From Marinilabiliales bacterium (GTDB lineage: Bacteria > Bacteroidota > Bacteroidia > Bacteroidales > SZUA-534), in the NCBI GenBank assembly GCA_003512955.1, contig DOTG01000014.1, positions 69,956 through 133,955 of the forward strand: a DNA stretch of 64,000 nucleotides, in the 5' to 3' direction. Shown piece by piece: positions 50,494 through 60,400 of the stretch. The position numbers and the translations under genes are program-made. The first letter of the stretch is position 1, and each line of letters begins with the position of its first letter. The notes below the pieces were generated by a model. The model was not told the origin of the DNA. It saw nothing but the letters and a program-made list of their open reading frames with translations, and did no database searches.

Positions 50494-52821
50494 TTACTTC
50501 TTGATAAAGAAAAAGGTTCCATTCTCGTCTTCAAAGCCTGCAATCTTCCCAAATTGTGGTTTTTGGTTTTCGTTGGCCGAAACAGCCTCGGTTACTTTCG
50601 AAACTATCGACTCAATAGGCATACAGGCGTTCTCATTGAATTGCAACGACTTGGCAAAAGTTTTTGTAAACTGCGAATTATCGGAGGCCAGCTCGTATCC
50701 GGCTGATGAAAATACCTGGGATGACTTGAATTTTGTTGCATTCACATCGTCGCAGGAACGGATTTCATTGGTGGCACGCATGGCCTGGTAAAACGATGGC
50801 CCCGATTCGCAGGCATCGGTGACAACCAGCGTGTGGGTAATTACTGTGGAATAGGACTGCATCCCGGCTTTTAAGCTGTTGATGTTAAAATAGGTGAATT
50901 CATCGTCGCGGGTGGCATCCACAGGAATCCAATAGCCGGTTTCGTTAATGAATTTTCCGTGCCCGGCATACCAGACCAGCAATGAGTTTACATTGTTCTT
51001 TTTTACCTGGTCGCGGAGTTCGATAGAAAAAAACCGCTCCATCTCTTTTTTCGACATGTCTTTTTTGTGTATAAAGTTATGCACCTCGTAGTTGGCTAAA
51101 GCCGATTTCATGGTAGTTACGTCTTTGGTCGGACCTTCGAGGCTGGCAAAGGTCTCATAACTTGAATTTTCGATAAACACCACCCAGGTTTTCCCCATGG
51201 GGTTGCCTTCGGTTATCAGAGCACCTTCGCGGTTTAGCGTGTAGCTTGTCTCCAAAGTATTGTTGTAGGCATCTACAACTTTGAGGGTGATTTTATCCTT
51301 ATTTAAAATACTCAGCGTTGCAGTAAATTTAGGGTTCAGTTCTTTGTCATTGAAACTGGCCCTGATGTCATCCACATAAATGTCTTTAATCAGGCTGGCA
51401 TCCTCAATAAAACCTTCTACAAACAGGTTTTGGTCTTGAGAATCGAGATACACTTCCCCATTATCGCTGGCATAAGGTGTGGTGATGCGGGCAATAGGAA
51501 TATCGGTTTCCACCCTGAAAAGTTCATAATTCAACGCGGTCTGGTTTTTGTAAATATCAGAAACCATAAGGTTTATTCCGGTAACATTCAACAAATTCAA
51601 AGTAAAATTGAATGTTTTGGCTTTATCAACGTCAACTTTTTGCCCGTTGATGGTCAACGATTCGATATCACTTTTGTCATCAATTCTTCCTTTGATCACC
51701 ATGTGTCCGGCATTCTGGAGCACCACCAGTTGATTTAAATTCATGATCATGGGAGTATCAATGGCCACTTGCGGCGGGACCTGTTCGCGGTTGAGTTCAA
51801 AAACACGGTTTTTAGCGTCAGTAAGTTCCATCGATGCCGGATTTAAAGGCTGAACCAAGGTGATGAAATTTTGGTAGTCCTTAATGGCCGGAACCGATTC
51901 CATCATTTCCTCGTTCGCACGGCCCCTCCAGTACAAGGCCAGGTTATTATCGGGTGTTTTGGCAAGCAATTGCGAAAAATCCGATTTGGCATTTTGGAAC
52001 TGCCCGTATTCAAAATAATATTTTCCCCTTGCAAAAAGTACCGGAGCGGCATTGTCAGTCAATGTTTCCAGTTTTGACAGGTCGTTGATGGCATTCAGTA
52101 ATTCGCCTCTTTTGTAATATACCAAGCTACGGATTTCATAAGCTTCGGGCACCGATGCAAATTTATCGGTTCCTTGAGTTGCCATCTGGAGGGCTAGGTC
52201 CAGCTGATTGTTGCTCAAATAACATTTGGCTAACGCGAAAACCGATTTTTGGAACGAAGGGTTCAATGAAATTGACTTTTGATAATCGGCAACTGCCTGA
52301 GTAAAATTTTTAAGACTGTCGTTTGCCACACCCCGAACATAATAGCTGGTATAAGTTTGTTCCCGTTGCAAGGCATTGTCGATGGCAACAATGGCCTGAG
52401 GAAATTCCTGTAGTTTGATGTGTGTAAAAGCTTTGTATTGTTGCGCCTGAAAATGCTTGCTATCCAGCGTGGTGGCTTCTGTCAGGTATTTTGAGGCTTG
52501 GGAATAATTTTTAATCTGGTAATTGAGCCTGCCCGCTTGGTACAAGTAATCCACCGATTTAGCATCAAGGCTTACTGCTTTTTCATAATCGGCAGCAGCA
52601 GCTTCAATGTGCTCCAGTTTTTCTTGAACTTGAGCCCGCAACACGTATGCATCCAGGTAATTTGCATCGGTGGTAATGGCTTGATCTAGTTCAACGAGAG
52701 CCTCTTGATACAACTGACTCTCAAACATTTTTTTTGCATTTTTAAAGTTTTTTTTGGCATTTTGAGCTCCTACGCTAACAACCAGTAAACTTATAAATAG
52801 GGCGATAAATATTTTTTTCAT
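50494..52821 (-). CDS. Secreted TPR protein with caspase-like domain
   Basis: The start is the ATG at 52821 (MKKIFIALFISLLVVSVGAQ), with a GGAGG upstream and a -7 box at 52876-52883. The 775-aa protein has a signal peptide, then nine or so TPR-like helical pairs (residues about 20-330), two Ig-like or beta-rich stretches (about 345-530), and a C14 caspase-like domain from about 535. The catalytic His621 lies in VWYAGHGKF and Cys671 in VVTDACESG, so the dyad is intact. A secreted metacaspase-like peptidase is expected; the substrate is unknown. Confidence 0.85.
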   Translation of the reverse strand: MKKIFIALFISLLVVSVGAQNAKKNFKNAKKMFESQLYQEALVELDQAITTDANYLDAYVLRAQVQEKLEHIEAAAADYEKAVSLDAKSVDYLYQAGRLNYQIKNYSQASKYLTEATTLDSKHFQAQQYKAFTHIKLQEFPQAIVAIDNALQREQTYTSYYVRGVANDSLKNFTQAVADYQKSISLNPSFQKSVFALAKCYLSNNQLDLALQMATQGTDKFASVPEAYEIRSLVYYKRGELLNAINDLSKLETLTDNAAPVLFARGKYYFEYGQFQNAKSDFSQLLAKTPDNNLALYWRGRANEEMMESVPAIKDYQNFITLVQPLNPASMELTDAKNRVFELNREQVPPQVAIDTPMIMNLNQLVVLQNAGHMVIKGRIDDKSDIESLTINGQKVDVDKAKTFNFTLNLLNVTGINLMVSDIYKNQTALNYELFRVETDIPIARITTPYASDNGEVYLDSQDQNLFVEGFIEDASLIKDIYVDDIRASFNDKELNPKFTATLSILNKDKITLKVVDAYNNTLETSYTLNREGALITEGNPMGKTWVVFIENSSYETFASLEGPTKDVTTMKSALANYEVHNFIHKKDMSKKEMERFFSIELRDQVKKNNVNSLLVWYAGHGKFINETGYWIPVDATRDDEFTYFNINSLKAGMQSYSTVITHTLVVTDACESGPSFYQAMRATNEIRSCDDVNATKFKSSQVFSSAGYELASDNSQFTKTFAKSLQFNENACMPIESIVSKVTEAVSANENQKPQFGKIAGFEDENGTFFFIKK

Positions 52822-52875
52822 AAAAACTCCTCCAATAGGTTTATTTGACATTGATGGCATTTTTCAACACATTAA

Positions 52876-52883
52876 CAAAGATA
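52876..52883 (-). promoter_or_regulatory. -7 box of the TPR-caspase gene
   Basis: The minus strand reads TATCTTTG, a full TAnnTTTG match, 55 nt before the ATG at 52821. It favours this start over the codon at 52860. Confidence 0.4.
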
Positions 52884-52998
52884 TGAAATTAAAACCTTTA
52901 AATAGCTGTAATTTGGGCACAATCAGGGTAAAACCCTAATATTTTTGATGTAACTGTTTTTCAGATGGATGAAGGATGCCGGGGGTTGCGTTTTGCAT

Positions 52999-53028
52999 TT
53001 TGAATCCCCGTTTATTCCTCTAAATTTG
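52999..53028 (+). promoter_or_regulatory. Promoter of the threonine aldolase gene
   Basis: TTTG (52999-53002), 18 nt, then TAAATTTG (53021-53028) match the Bacteroidota consensus. Transcription would start about 64 nt before the ATG at 53099. Confidence 0.65.
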
Positions 53029-53098
53029 CATTGTTGAAACGAATAGGCATTCAAATATTTTTGAGCATGACAGATTTTAAAACTAATTCATACGATTA

Positions 53099-54127
53099 AT
53101 GAAACGAGCCAGAGGTTTTGCAAGCGACAATAATGCCGGGATTCACCCACAAATTATGGAAGCTTTGATGGTGGCCAATCGGGGACATGCCATCGGGTAT
53201 GGCGATGATGACTTCACCCGTAAAGCAGAGCATCATTTTAAAGAGATGTTGGGAGAGGACATTGACGTGTATTTTGTTTTTAATGGTACCGGAGCCAACG
53301 TGTTGGGGATTAATAACCTGGGGAGCTCTTTCCATTCGGTTATTTGCGCCGACACCGCCCATATTCAGGTGGATGAATGCGGTGCACCAGAAAAATTCAC
53401 CGGGATGAAGCTGATATCGATACTCACCCATCAGGGAAAGTTGACTTTGGAGGGGGTTCAGAAACACCTGCATGGATTTGGATTCGAGCATCACAGCCAA
53501 CCAGGTGTAATTTCCATTACGCAACCTACCGAGCTGGGTACTTTGTATTCGGTGGACGAAATTAAGAATCTGGCACAACTGGCTCATTCACACCAAATGT
53601 ACCTGCACCTTGATGGAGCCCGGATATCAAACGCTGCAGTGGCTTTAAACCTTCCCGTTAAAGCCTTTACCAAAGATGCCGGTGTGGACGTGGTTTCGTT
53701 CGGGGGAACTAAAAACGGGATGATGTACGGCGAGGCGGTAGTTTTTATGAATCCGGCTTTGGCTACTAACTTCCGGTATTTCAGAAAACAAGGGATGCAA
53801 CTGGCCTCCAAAATGCGCTTTATCGGAACTCAATTCGATGCTTTTTTTACCAACGATCTTTGGTTGCAAAATGCCCGGCATGCCAACCAAATGGCGCAGC
53901 TCTTGTATCAAAAGGTGATGGATATTCCCGGGGTTAAGGTAACTCAACCGGTTCAGGCAAATGGGGTTTTCGCCATAGTTCCGGCGCATGTCATCCCTTT
54001 ATTGCAGCAGGAGTATTTTTTTTATGTTTGGGACGAATCGCGGAATGAGGTGCGGTGGATGTGCTCCTTTGATACAACGGCCGAGGATGTGGAGGATTTT
54101 TCCGCAATTCTGCGAAAACTCGTATAA
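53099..54127 (+). CDS. Low-specificity threonine aldolase-type PLP enzyme
   Basis: The 342-aa protein is a fold-type I PLP enzyme of the beta-eliminating lyase/threonine aldolase group. It has FASDNNAGIHPQIMEALMVA and GHAIGYGDDDFTRKAE, then VFNGTGANVLGI. YLHLDGARISNAAVAL carries the PLP-nitrogen Asp and SFGGTKNGMMYGEAVVF carries the Schiff-base Lys. It splits threonine (or allo-threonine) to glycine and acetaldehyde, or makes the reverse reaction. Stereopreference is unknown. A good promoter is at 52999-53028. A radical SAM gene starts 4 nt downstream. Confidence 0.88.
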   Translation: MKRARGFASDNNAGIHPQIMEALMVANRGHAIGYGDDDFTRKAEHHFKEMLGEDIDVYFVFNGTGANVLGINNLGSSFHSVICADTAHIQVDECGAPEKFTGMKLISILTHQGKLTLEGVQKHLHGFGFEHHSQPGVISITQPTELGTLYSVDEIKNLAQLAHSHQMYLHLDGARISNAAVALNLPVKAFTKDAGVDVVSFGGTKNGMMYGEAVVFMNPALATNFRYFRKQGMQLASKMRFIGTQFDAFFTNDLWLQNARHANQMAQLLYQKVMDIPGVKVTQPVQANGVFAIVPAHVIPLLQQEYFFYVWDESRNEVRWMCSFDTTAEDVEDFSAILRKLV

Positions 54128-54131
54128 CCGG

Positions 54132-55118
54132 ATGGAAAAAAACGCTGACACCACTGAACCCATCTATCCTTGGGGACATTCCCGCAGGTACAACGATTAT
54201 CCAAGCTATATTAAAAAGGGGTTTGGGAAAAGGGTACAAAAGATATCGGTAAATGTAGGTTTTAGCTGCCCAAACCGAGATGGAACCAAAGGCACCGGAG
54301 GATGTATCTATTGCGACAATTCCACCTTTAGGCCAGGTTATTGTCGCCCTTCAAAAAGTGTACGTGACCAGATACAGGAAGGCGTTTCATTTTTTGAGGG
54401 AAATTATCCCGACCTTTATTACATGGTCTATTTCCAGTCATATACCAACACCTATGCACCCGTTGAGGAGCTACGTGAAATGTATCTTCAAGCCTTGGAA
54501 CATCCCAAAGTAACCGGCCTGATTGTTGGGACACGTCCTGATTGTGTGAACCCTGAAATTCTTGATCTTTTGGGACAGATAAATGAAAAAGTACCGGTAG
54601 CCGTTGAATTTGGACTGGAGAGTACATTAAACAGGACCTTAAACCTGATTAACCGTTGCCATACATGGGAAGATTCGATACAAGCTATCCAACAGTGCCA
54701 CCAACGTGGACTTGCTACTGGAGGACATCTGATCCTCGGGTTGCCCGGTGAATCACGTGAAGAGATGCTGGAACATGCCACAAAGGTTTCTGCATTGCCT
54801 TTAACGACACTTAAGCTGCATCAACTTCAGGTAATTAAAAACACCAGGTTGGCGGCTATGTACCTCGAAAACCCTGGGTTTGTGCATTTATTCAGCATGG
54901 ATGAGTACCTCCATTTGGTAGTTGAATTTCTGGAGCTTTTATCTCCAGCCATTGTGGTGGAGCGCTTTGTAAGTGTTTCGCCTACCGAAAAGCTGATTGC
55001 CCCTGCATGGAACAAAGCCAAGAATTTTGAGATTGTGGCCAAATTGGAAAGAGAGCTTCTCAAACAAAATACATGGCAAGGGAAGAAATATTCATTTACA
55101 CAAAATAGGGCTTTATAA
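54132..55118 (+). CDS. TIGR01212-family radical SAM protein
   Basis: The frame is open from 53988, but the start at 54132 (MEKNADTTEPIYPWGHSRRY) follows the stop of the aldolase gene and gives the family N terminus. The 328-aa protein has an extended cluster motif, SCPNRDGTKGTGGCIYCDN, with the three cysteines spread as in this family. DLYYMVYFQSYTNTYAPVEE, VEFGLESTLNRTLNLINRCH and GHLILGLPGESREEMLEHA follow. The family's reaction is not settled; it resembles tRNA-modifying radical SAM enzymes. It probably shares a transcript with the aldolase and shikimate kinase genes. Confidence 0.9.
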   Translation: MEKNADTTEPIYPWGHSRRYNDYPSYIKKGFGKRVQKISVNVGFSCPNRDGTKGTGGCIYCDNSTFRPGYCRPSKSVRDQIQEGVSFFEGNYPDLYYMVYFQSYTNTYAPVEELREMYLQALEHPKVTGLIVGTRPDCVNPEILDLLGQINEKVPVAVEFGLESTLNRTLNLINRCHTWEDSIQAIQQCHQRGLATGGHLILGLPGESREEMLEHATKVSALPLTTLKLHQLQVIKNTRLAAMYLENPGFVHLFSMDEYLHLVVEFLELLSPAIVVERFVSVSPTEKLIAPAWNKAKNFEIVAKLERELLKQNTWQGKKYSFTQNRAL

Positions 55119-55133
55119 AAACGAAAAAATACC

Positions 55134-55667
55134 ATGAAAACCCAACTTCCAGAACGGATATTTTTGATTGGCTTTATGGGTTGCGGAAAAACAACCGCCG
55201 GAAGGCTTCTGGCACAGTTAATCAACTACCAGTTTATCGATTTGGATGAACTGATTGTACAAAAGAAAGGAATGTCGGTTGCGACCCTGTTTGAGAACGA
55301 AGGGGAAGAAAACTTCCGGCTGTTGGAAAAGCAGGTATTGGCTGAGGTTTTTGAAATGCGGCAAGTAGTGGTGGCCACAGGCGGTGGAGCCCCATGTTTT
55401 TTTGACAACATGGAGCAGATGAACAAACATGGGATTTCGGTTTATATCAAATTAACCCCAAAAGCCCTGTTGAGCCGGTTGAGGAACGCCAAAGAACAAC
55501 GGCCCTTACTTAAAAACAAAAGCGAAACTGAACTGCTTGAATTTATTACCCAGATGCTCCAAAAGCGGGAGCCATTTTACCTGAAGGCTATGTTGAATAT
55601 TGAGGGAATCGGATTGACTGCTTCTGATATTTTAAGGGTAATCGAGAATGGTTCCGGACTTGCCTGA
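55134..55667 (+). CDS. aroK: Shikimate kinase
   Basis: The 177-aa protein has the Walker A loop FLIGFMGCGKTTAGRLLAQ, the substrate-binding Asp in FIDLDELIV, a conserved Arg in EENFRLLEKQVL, and the Walker B-like VVATGGGAPC. The LID carries Arg residues in NAKEQRPLL. It phosphorylates shikimate with ATP in aromatic amino acid synthesis. No other aro genes are in the window. It lies 15 bp downstream of the TIGR01212 radical SAM gene and is likely co-transcribed. Confidence 0.93.
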   Translation: MKTQLPERIFLIGFMGCGKTTAGRLLAQLINYQFIDLDELIVQKKGMSVATLFENEGEENFRLLEKQVLAEVFEMRQVVVATGGGAPCFFDNMEQMNKHGISVYIKLTPKALLSRLRNAKEQRPLLKNKSETELLEFITQMLQKREPFYLKAMLNIEGIGLTASDILRVIENGSGLA

Positions 55668-55877
55668 TAAGGTGTTACTAAAGAAACACATTTCACTTCT
55701 TTCAGGAACCGGCATTGGATATTTTTGAAAAAAAATATTAAAACCAGTGATACCCAAACATGTTTTTCAATACCTTCGACCAGTTTTTTTGAATCCGATT
55801 CAGTGCCAAAATTTCTAATTTACTGATTTCGAGACAATGGGAGTTTCATTTACATTAAAAATTATAAAGCTTTTTCT

Positions 55878-57269
55878 ATGGCAAAAAAACAGGTAAAATG
55901 GCTTTTCATGATAGCAGCCATGATTTTATTGCCCATCTGGGCTTTTGCTTCCGGTGGGTCAGGTGGCCCATCTATTGGAGGTATCCGCATTGAGTTCTTT
56001 TTGTTTGGGTTAACATTGGTGGGTGTGGCTTTATTTCACCACCAAACCTTTTGGGTGGCATTAACCGGGTTAACAGTAATTGTTTTGTACAAGTTGGTTT
56101 TCATTCACCATTATCCTTTTGCAGAACATCTATTAGGTTCAAATTCATTATTCGATCAGTTGGTTCACAAAGAGATGCGCCAGGGGGAATGGGGCATTTT
56201 ACTGAATCTTTTTGGCCTTTTGCTGGGTTTTGCGGTATTAGCAAAGGTTTTTGAAGAATCGGGGGTTCCCGATATCCTTCCCAAATACCTGCCCAATGAC
56301 TGGAAAGGGCCTTTTGTGTTATTGATTTTTGTATTTGTTCTTTCTTCGTTCCTCGATAATATTGCAGCCGCCATGATTGGCGGAACCGTAGCGCTCATTG
56401 TATTTAAAAACAAAGTACATGTGGGTTATATTGCCGGAATTGTTGCGGCATCGAATGCCGGAGGTTCAGGCAGTGTGGTTGGCGATACCACTACCACTAT
56501 GATGTGGATTGACGGTGTTTCGGCTTTTAATGTGTTGCACGCCTTTATTGCAGCCTTGGTTGCTTTAATAATTATTGCCTGGTTTGCTTCACACCAGCAA
56601 GATAAATTTCAACGGATTATTACCGATGCCAAACCAGGAGTTAAAGTTGACTGGGTGCGTTTAGGAATTGTTATCTTAATCTTGGTTGGGGCTATTTTAT
56701 CGAATGTGTATTATGATATGCCGGCTTTAGGCGTTTGGGTTGCCATTCTTATTGGTGCTTTTTTCACCAAAATGCCCTGGCATGAGATTTCAGCATCGAT
56801 GAAAGGGGCCATTTTCCTGATGAGTCTGGTAACCGCAGCCTCGTTCATGCCCGTAGAAACCTTGCCCGATGCCTCGTGGATGACCGCGTTTATCCTTGGT
56901 TTTGTTTCGGCAGTATTCGATAACATACCATTGACTAAACTGTGCCTCGACCAAGGGCACTTCGATTGGGGAATGTTGGCTTATTCGGTAGGTTTCGGTG
57001 GTTCCATGATCTGGTTCGGTTCATCGGCGGGTGTAGCCATTACCAATAAATTTCCCGATGCCCGGAACGTAATGCTGTGGTTGCGCAAAGGCTGGCATGT
57101 AACACTGGCTTACATTGTCGGTTTCTTTGTTTTATTTTTAGTAATGGGTTGGGAACCTGCCAGCAACAAAAAACACAAAGAACCTGCAACGGAATGTCCG
57201 GTAGAGAACTGTCCGGTTAAAATTAAAGCTCAGGCCATGGAGCAGTACCATTTGGAAGAGCATAAATAA
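55878..57269 (+). CDS. NhaD/ArsB-type (citrate transporter-like) ion transporter
   Basis: The 463-aa protein has an N-terminal signal-like helix, then about eleven more membrane helices in the ion-transporter (CitMHS/ArsB/NhaD) fold. Conserved helix breaks include LSSFLDNIAAAMIGGTVAL, NAGGSGSVVGDTTTTMMWI and SAVFDNIPLTKLC, the two inverted-repeat hairpins with Asp-Asn of Na+/H+ antiporters. The cytoplasmic tail has a CPVENCP motif. A sodium/proton antiporter is the best guess; arsenite or dicarboxylate transport is not excluded. A terminator follows. Confidence 0.82.
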   Translation: MAKKQVKWLFMIAAMILLPIWAFASGGSGGPSIGGIRIEFFLFGLTLVGVALFHHQTFWVALTGLTVIVLYKLVFIHHYPFAEHLLGSNSLFDQLVHKEMRQGEWGILLNLFGLLLGFAVLAKVFEESGVPDILPKYLPNDWKGPFVLLIFVFVLSSFLDNIAAAMIGGTVALIVFKNKVHVGYIAGIVAASNAGGSGSVVGDTTTTMMWIDGVSAFNVLHAFIAALVALIIIAWFASHQQDKFQRIITDAKPGVKVDWVRLGIVILILVGAILSNVYYDMPALGVWVAILIGAFFTKMPWHEISASMKGAIFLMSLVTAASFMPVETLPDASWMTAFILGFVSAVFDNIPLTKLCLDQGHFDWGMLAYSVGFGGSMIWFGSSAGVAITNKFPDARNVMLWLRKGWHVTLAYIVGFFVLFLVMGWEPASNKKHKEPATECPVENCPVKIKAQAMEQYHLEEHK

Positions 57270-57289
57270 TTCAATTCGAACATATATGC

Positions 57290-57319
57290 AAAAAGCTGTT
57301 CTTTGGGGCAGCTTTTTTT
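57290..57319 (+). terminator. Terminator after the NhaD-like gene
   Basis: AAAAAGCTG (57290-57298) pairs with CAGCTTTTT (57309-57317), with a 10-nt loop and a T run after it. Confidence 0.8.
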
Positions 57320-57466
57320 ATATTAAATTCTTTCATGTCAAAGTTTAACTGTATTATTAAAAAAATAGAAAAATAGCCAAAGATTTATCAAGGTTTTTTT
57401 TAAATTCTTTTTTCGTTTTTTAAAGCATATAATATTATCTTGTTGCGAAACTCAACAACCATAATC

Positions 57467-60400
57467 ATGAAACTTTCACTTACCACTATTTTTATTTGTC
57501 TTTCAATCATACTTTTTAGCCAGGACTTAACAAAATCAAGAGCTTCAAGTTATTATACTTATATTTTTAAAATATCGAATAAAGAGGCAAAAAAAATTTA
57601 TAATAATGCATTATGGAAATTTGAAAGATCTTATTTTCACACTTTAATCGATTCTTTTCCAACAGATAGCATTTATAAAAAAACCTTACCTCAAGGTCAT
57701 TATTTAAAACTTGCTTCAAAAAATCATAATTTAATCATCGATATTGCCACAATCCAATACTTCGATGTACTCATAAAAAATAATAGTCGAGATTTAAATA
57801 TTCAGGTAGTTGATACACTTGGTAATGCTATTCCTAATGCTGAAGTTAAAGTTAATAACATAGCACTTCGATTCGATAAAAAAAGTCAATGTTACAGAAA
57901 TACAAAATCAAATAAAAAAGGACTATTAAGTGTTTCTTATAAAGGGATGGTGGTATATAATGATTTAGCAAGAAGCAACAATAATTCTTTACCACGCCGC
58001 GCTTTAAGTCAAATAGTTTATGGAAAACCTGTCCGGTATTTATGGTTACCGGTATACTATATCATTAATCTTCCAATTGATGGAGTGAAGTCTATAATTA
58101 ATCACTATCCACAGAATACTATTTACCGAACGCGAAATTATTTTGTAAACTGTTTTAACCGAATTGCTTGTCGATTCGATGATTACTATTGCGATGAAGT
58201 TTCACCACCGATAAAAACAAATTGGGGATATATGATTTTTAATAAACCAAAATACTTACCCAATGACACGGTAAAATTTAAAGCCTATGTTTTAAATCGG
58301 AGAGGCTATCCAATAAATAAACCTGTTGAAGTAATCCTTTTTAATTACAACAAAAAAAATAGTCGGATGAAATTAGGTTCTATTTATCCTGATTCACCCG
58401 GTAACTATGTTTTTGAATTTAAATTATCCGACTCTTTAAATTTATCGCTCGACAGAAGTTATTCTATATACTTGGAGGACAAAAACTACAACACTATGTT
58501 TGAGGGTGGATTTAAATATGAAGATTACGAGCTTTCAGGGACTAAACTAAGTACCCGCCTGGAGTTTGAAAATCATTATATTCAGGATTCCAATATACTT
58601 TATATTTCAGCAACCAACGAAAACAATTTACCTTTATTAGGGGCAAAAGCCAAATTAGTTATTACAACCACTAACATTCAAAGGGTTTTTGCAAATTCTT
58701 TATACATAAAAGACACCTTGTTGGAGAAAACTATTGATTTAGAACCAAGTGGAGAAACTAAATTTCAAATCCCTGATTCAGTTTTTCCGAATGCCAATTT
58801 CTATTATCAAATCAAAACGGAGTTACAAACTGCTGAAAATGATAACAAAACCGAATATAGGAACGCTAAATATTTTTTTTATGAAATCAGAATAGAAGGC
58901 AATCTGAAGGACGACTACATTAGTTTTATTTATCTCAAAAATGGAATAAATCTACAATCAAATGGGTATTTAACAGGAATTGATAGGTTTGGAAATATTA
59001 TTGAATCAAAAGCAGTCCATATACCATACATTGAGAAAGTTAATCCATATTATGCCAAATATACGGTACGGGTGGGTTCCGATTTCCTTGAATTTGACTT
59101 AAAAAAACATATGGCAAATCTGGAATGCTTTTCAGAAAGAAACAAAGACTCGGTTAGAATTATAATTAAAAATCCACGGACTATTCCTTTTAATTACAAT
59201 ATTTACAGGGGAAATTCTGAAATTAAAAGAGGATTAACAACAAGTTTGTCTTATTGTGAAAAAAGTAAAAACAAAAAAACCTATCATCTCTCGCTACAGT
59301 ATTTATGGGGTGGAGTAATAACTGAAAATAATTATGATATCCCAATTCCTAGTGAAGAATTTAAAATTTCGGTGGAACAACCTTCCATTATTTTTCTAGG
59401 GAAAAAGACTCCGATTAAAATTAAAGTTGTTAAATCAAATGGAAAACCAGCCGTTAATGTGAACTTAACAGCTTTCTCTCTTACTGATAAATTCTCATAT
59501 TCTCTACCAGAAATCGAAACAATAAAACCAAAAATTAAAGGACGGAAACTCATTAATAATTTCAAACTTAATGAAAATCATGCAACCCAATATCTTTGGA
59601 AAATGAATTATGATTTTTGGCAGGAAATTTCACATTTCGACTCCATTCCATACTATCAGTTCATTTTCCCAAGAAAAAATGTGTTTACAACGCAATTAGA
59701 AAATCCGGAACACTCTACCCAGTTTGCTCCTTTTTATTTCGAAAATGGCGAACCTTATCAAATACATATCATTTATGTTGATAATAGACCGGTTTATTTC
59801 AGTTGGGCAAGTCAAAACCGACCCTATTCATTCAAAATCAGCAGCGGAAAACACACTATCCAACTGAGAACCTATAATAAACTTATAACCCTAAAAGATT
59901 TTAAATTTGAAATGGGAAAGAAAACTATTCTTAGCTTAAGTGATTCTTGTTCAGATGCCCGTGTAGTGATAAAACCAATGCTTAAAAGACTAGAATATAA
60001 TGAGAAAGTCCTAGCAACAAAATATACTGCTTCTTACAGGGACTATTTTTCAAATCCCAATGCTTATTTAAACCAAATGGGAGAAGTATTTCCTTTATAT
60101 CAATCAAAGGGCATGTTAGGTCCAATCTTCGGGAATTATGTAACATTTCATTTACTTGACCAATATGAACTTCGGTTTGAACATGAACCCAATTTTGAAT
60201 ATGATTTTAATAAGGATATTTTAAAAATGCGCTGTACCCAAATGGAAAAAAGAATTCCGGAATACTTAAACCCTACCGGAAAAGTATCATTAACGGATAA
60301 TCTTTTAACCGAAGAAAAAATAATTACTCAATGGAACCAATTCAAAAAAATACACAAATTTGATAATGTAAAGTATTACGTACCTAATGTTACCCAAAAA

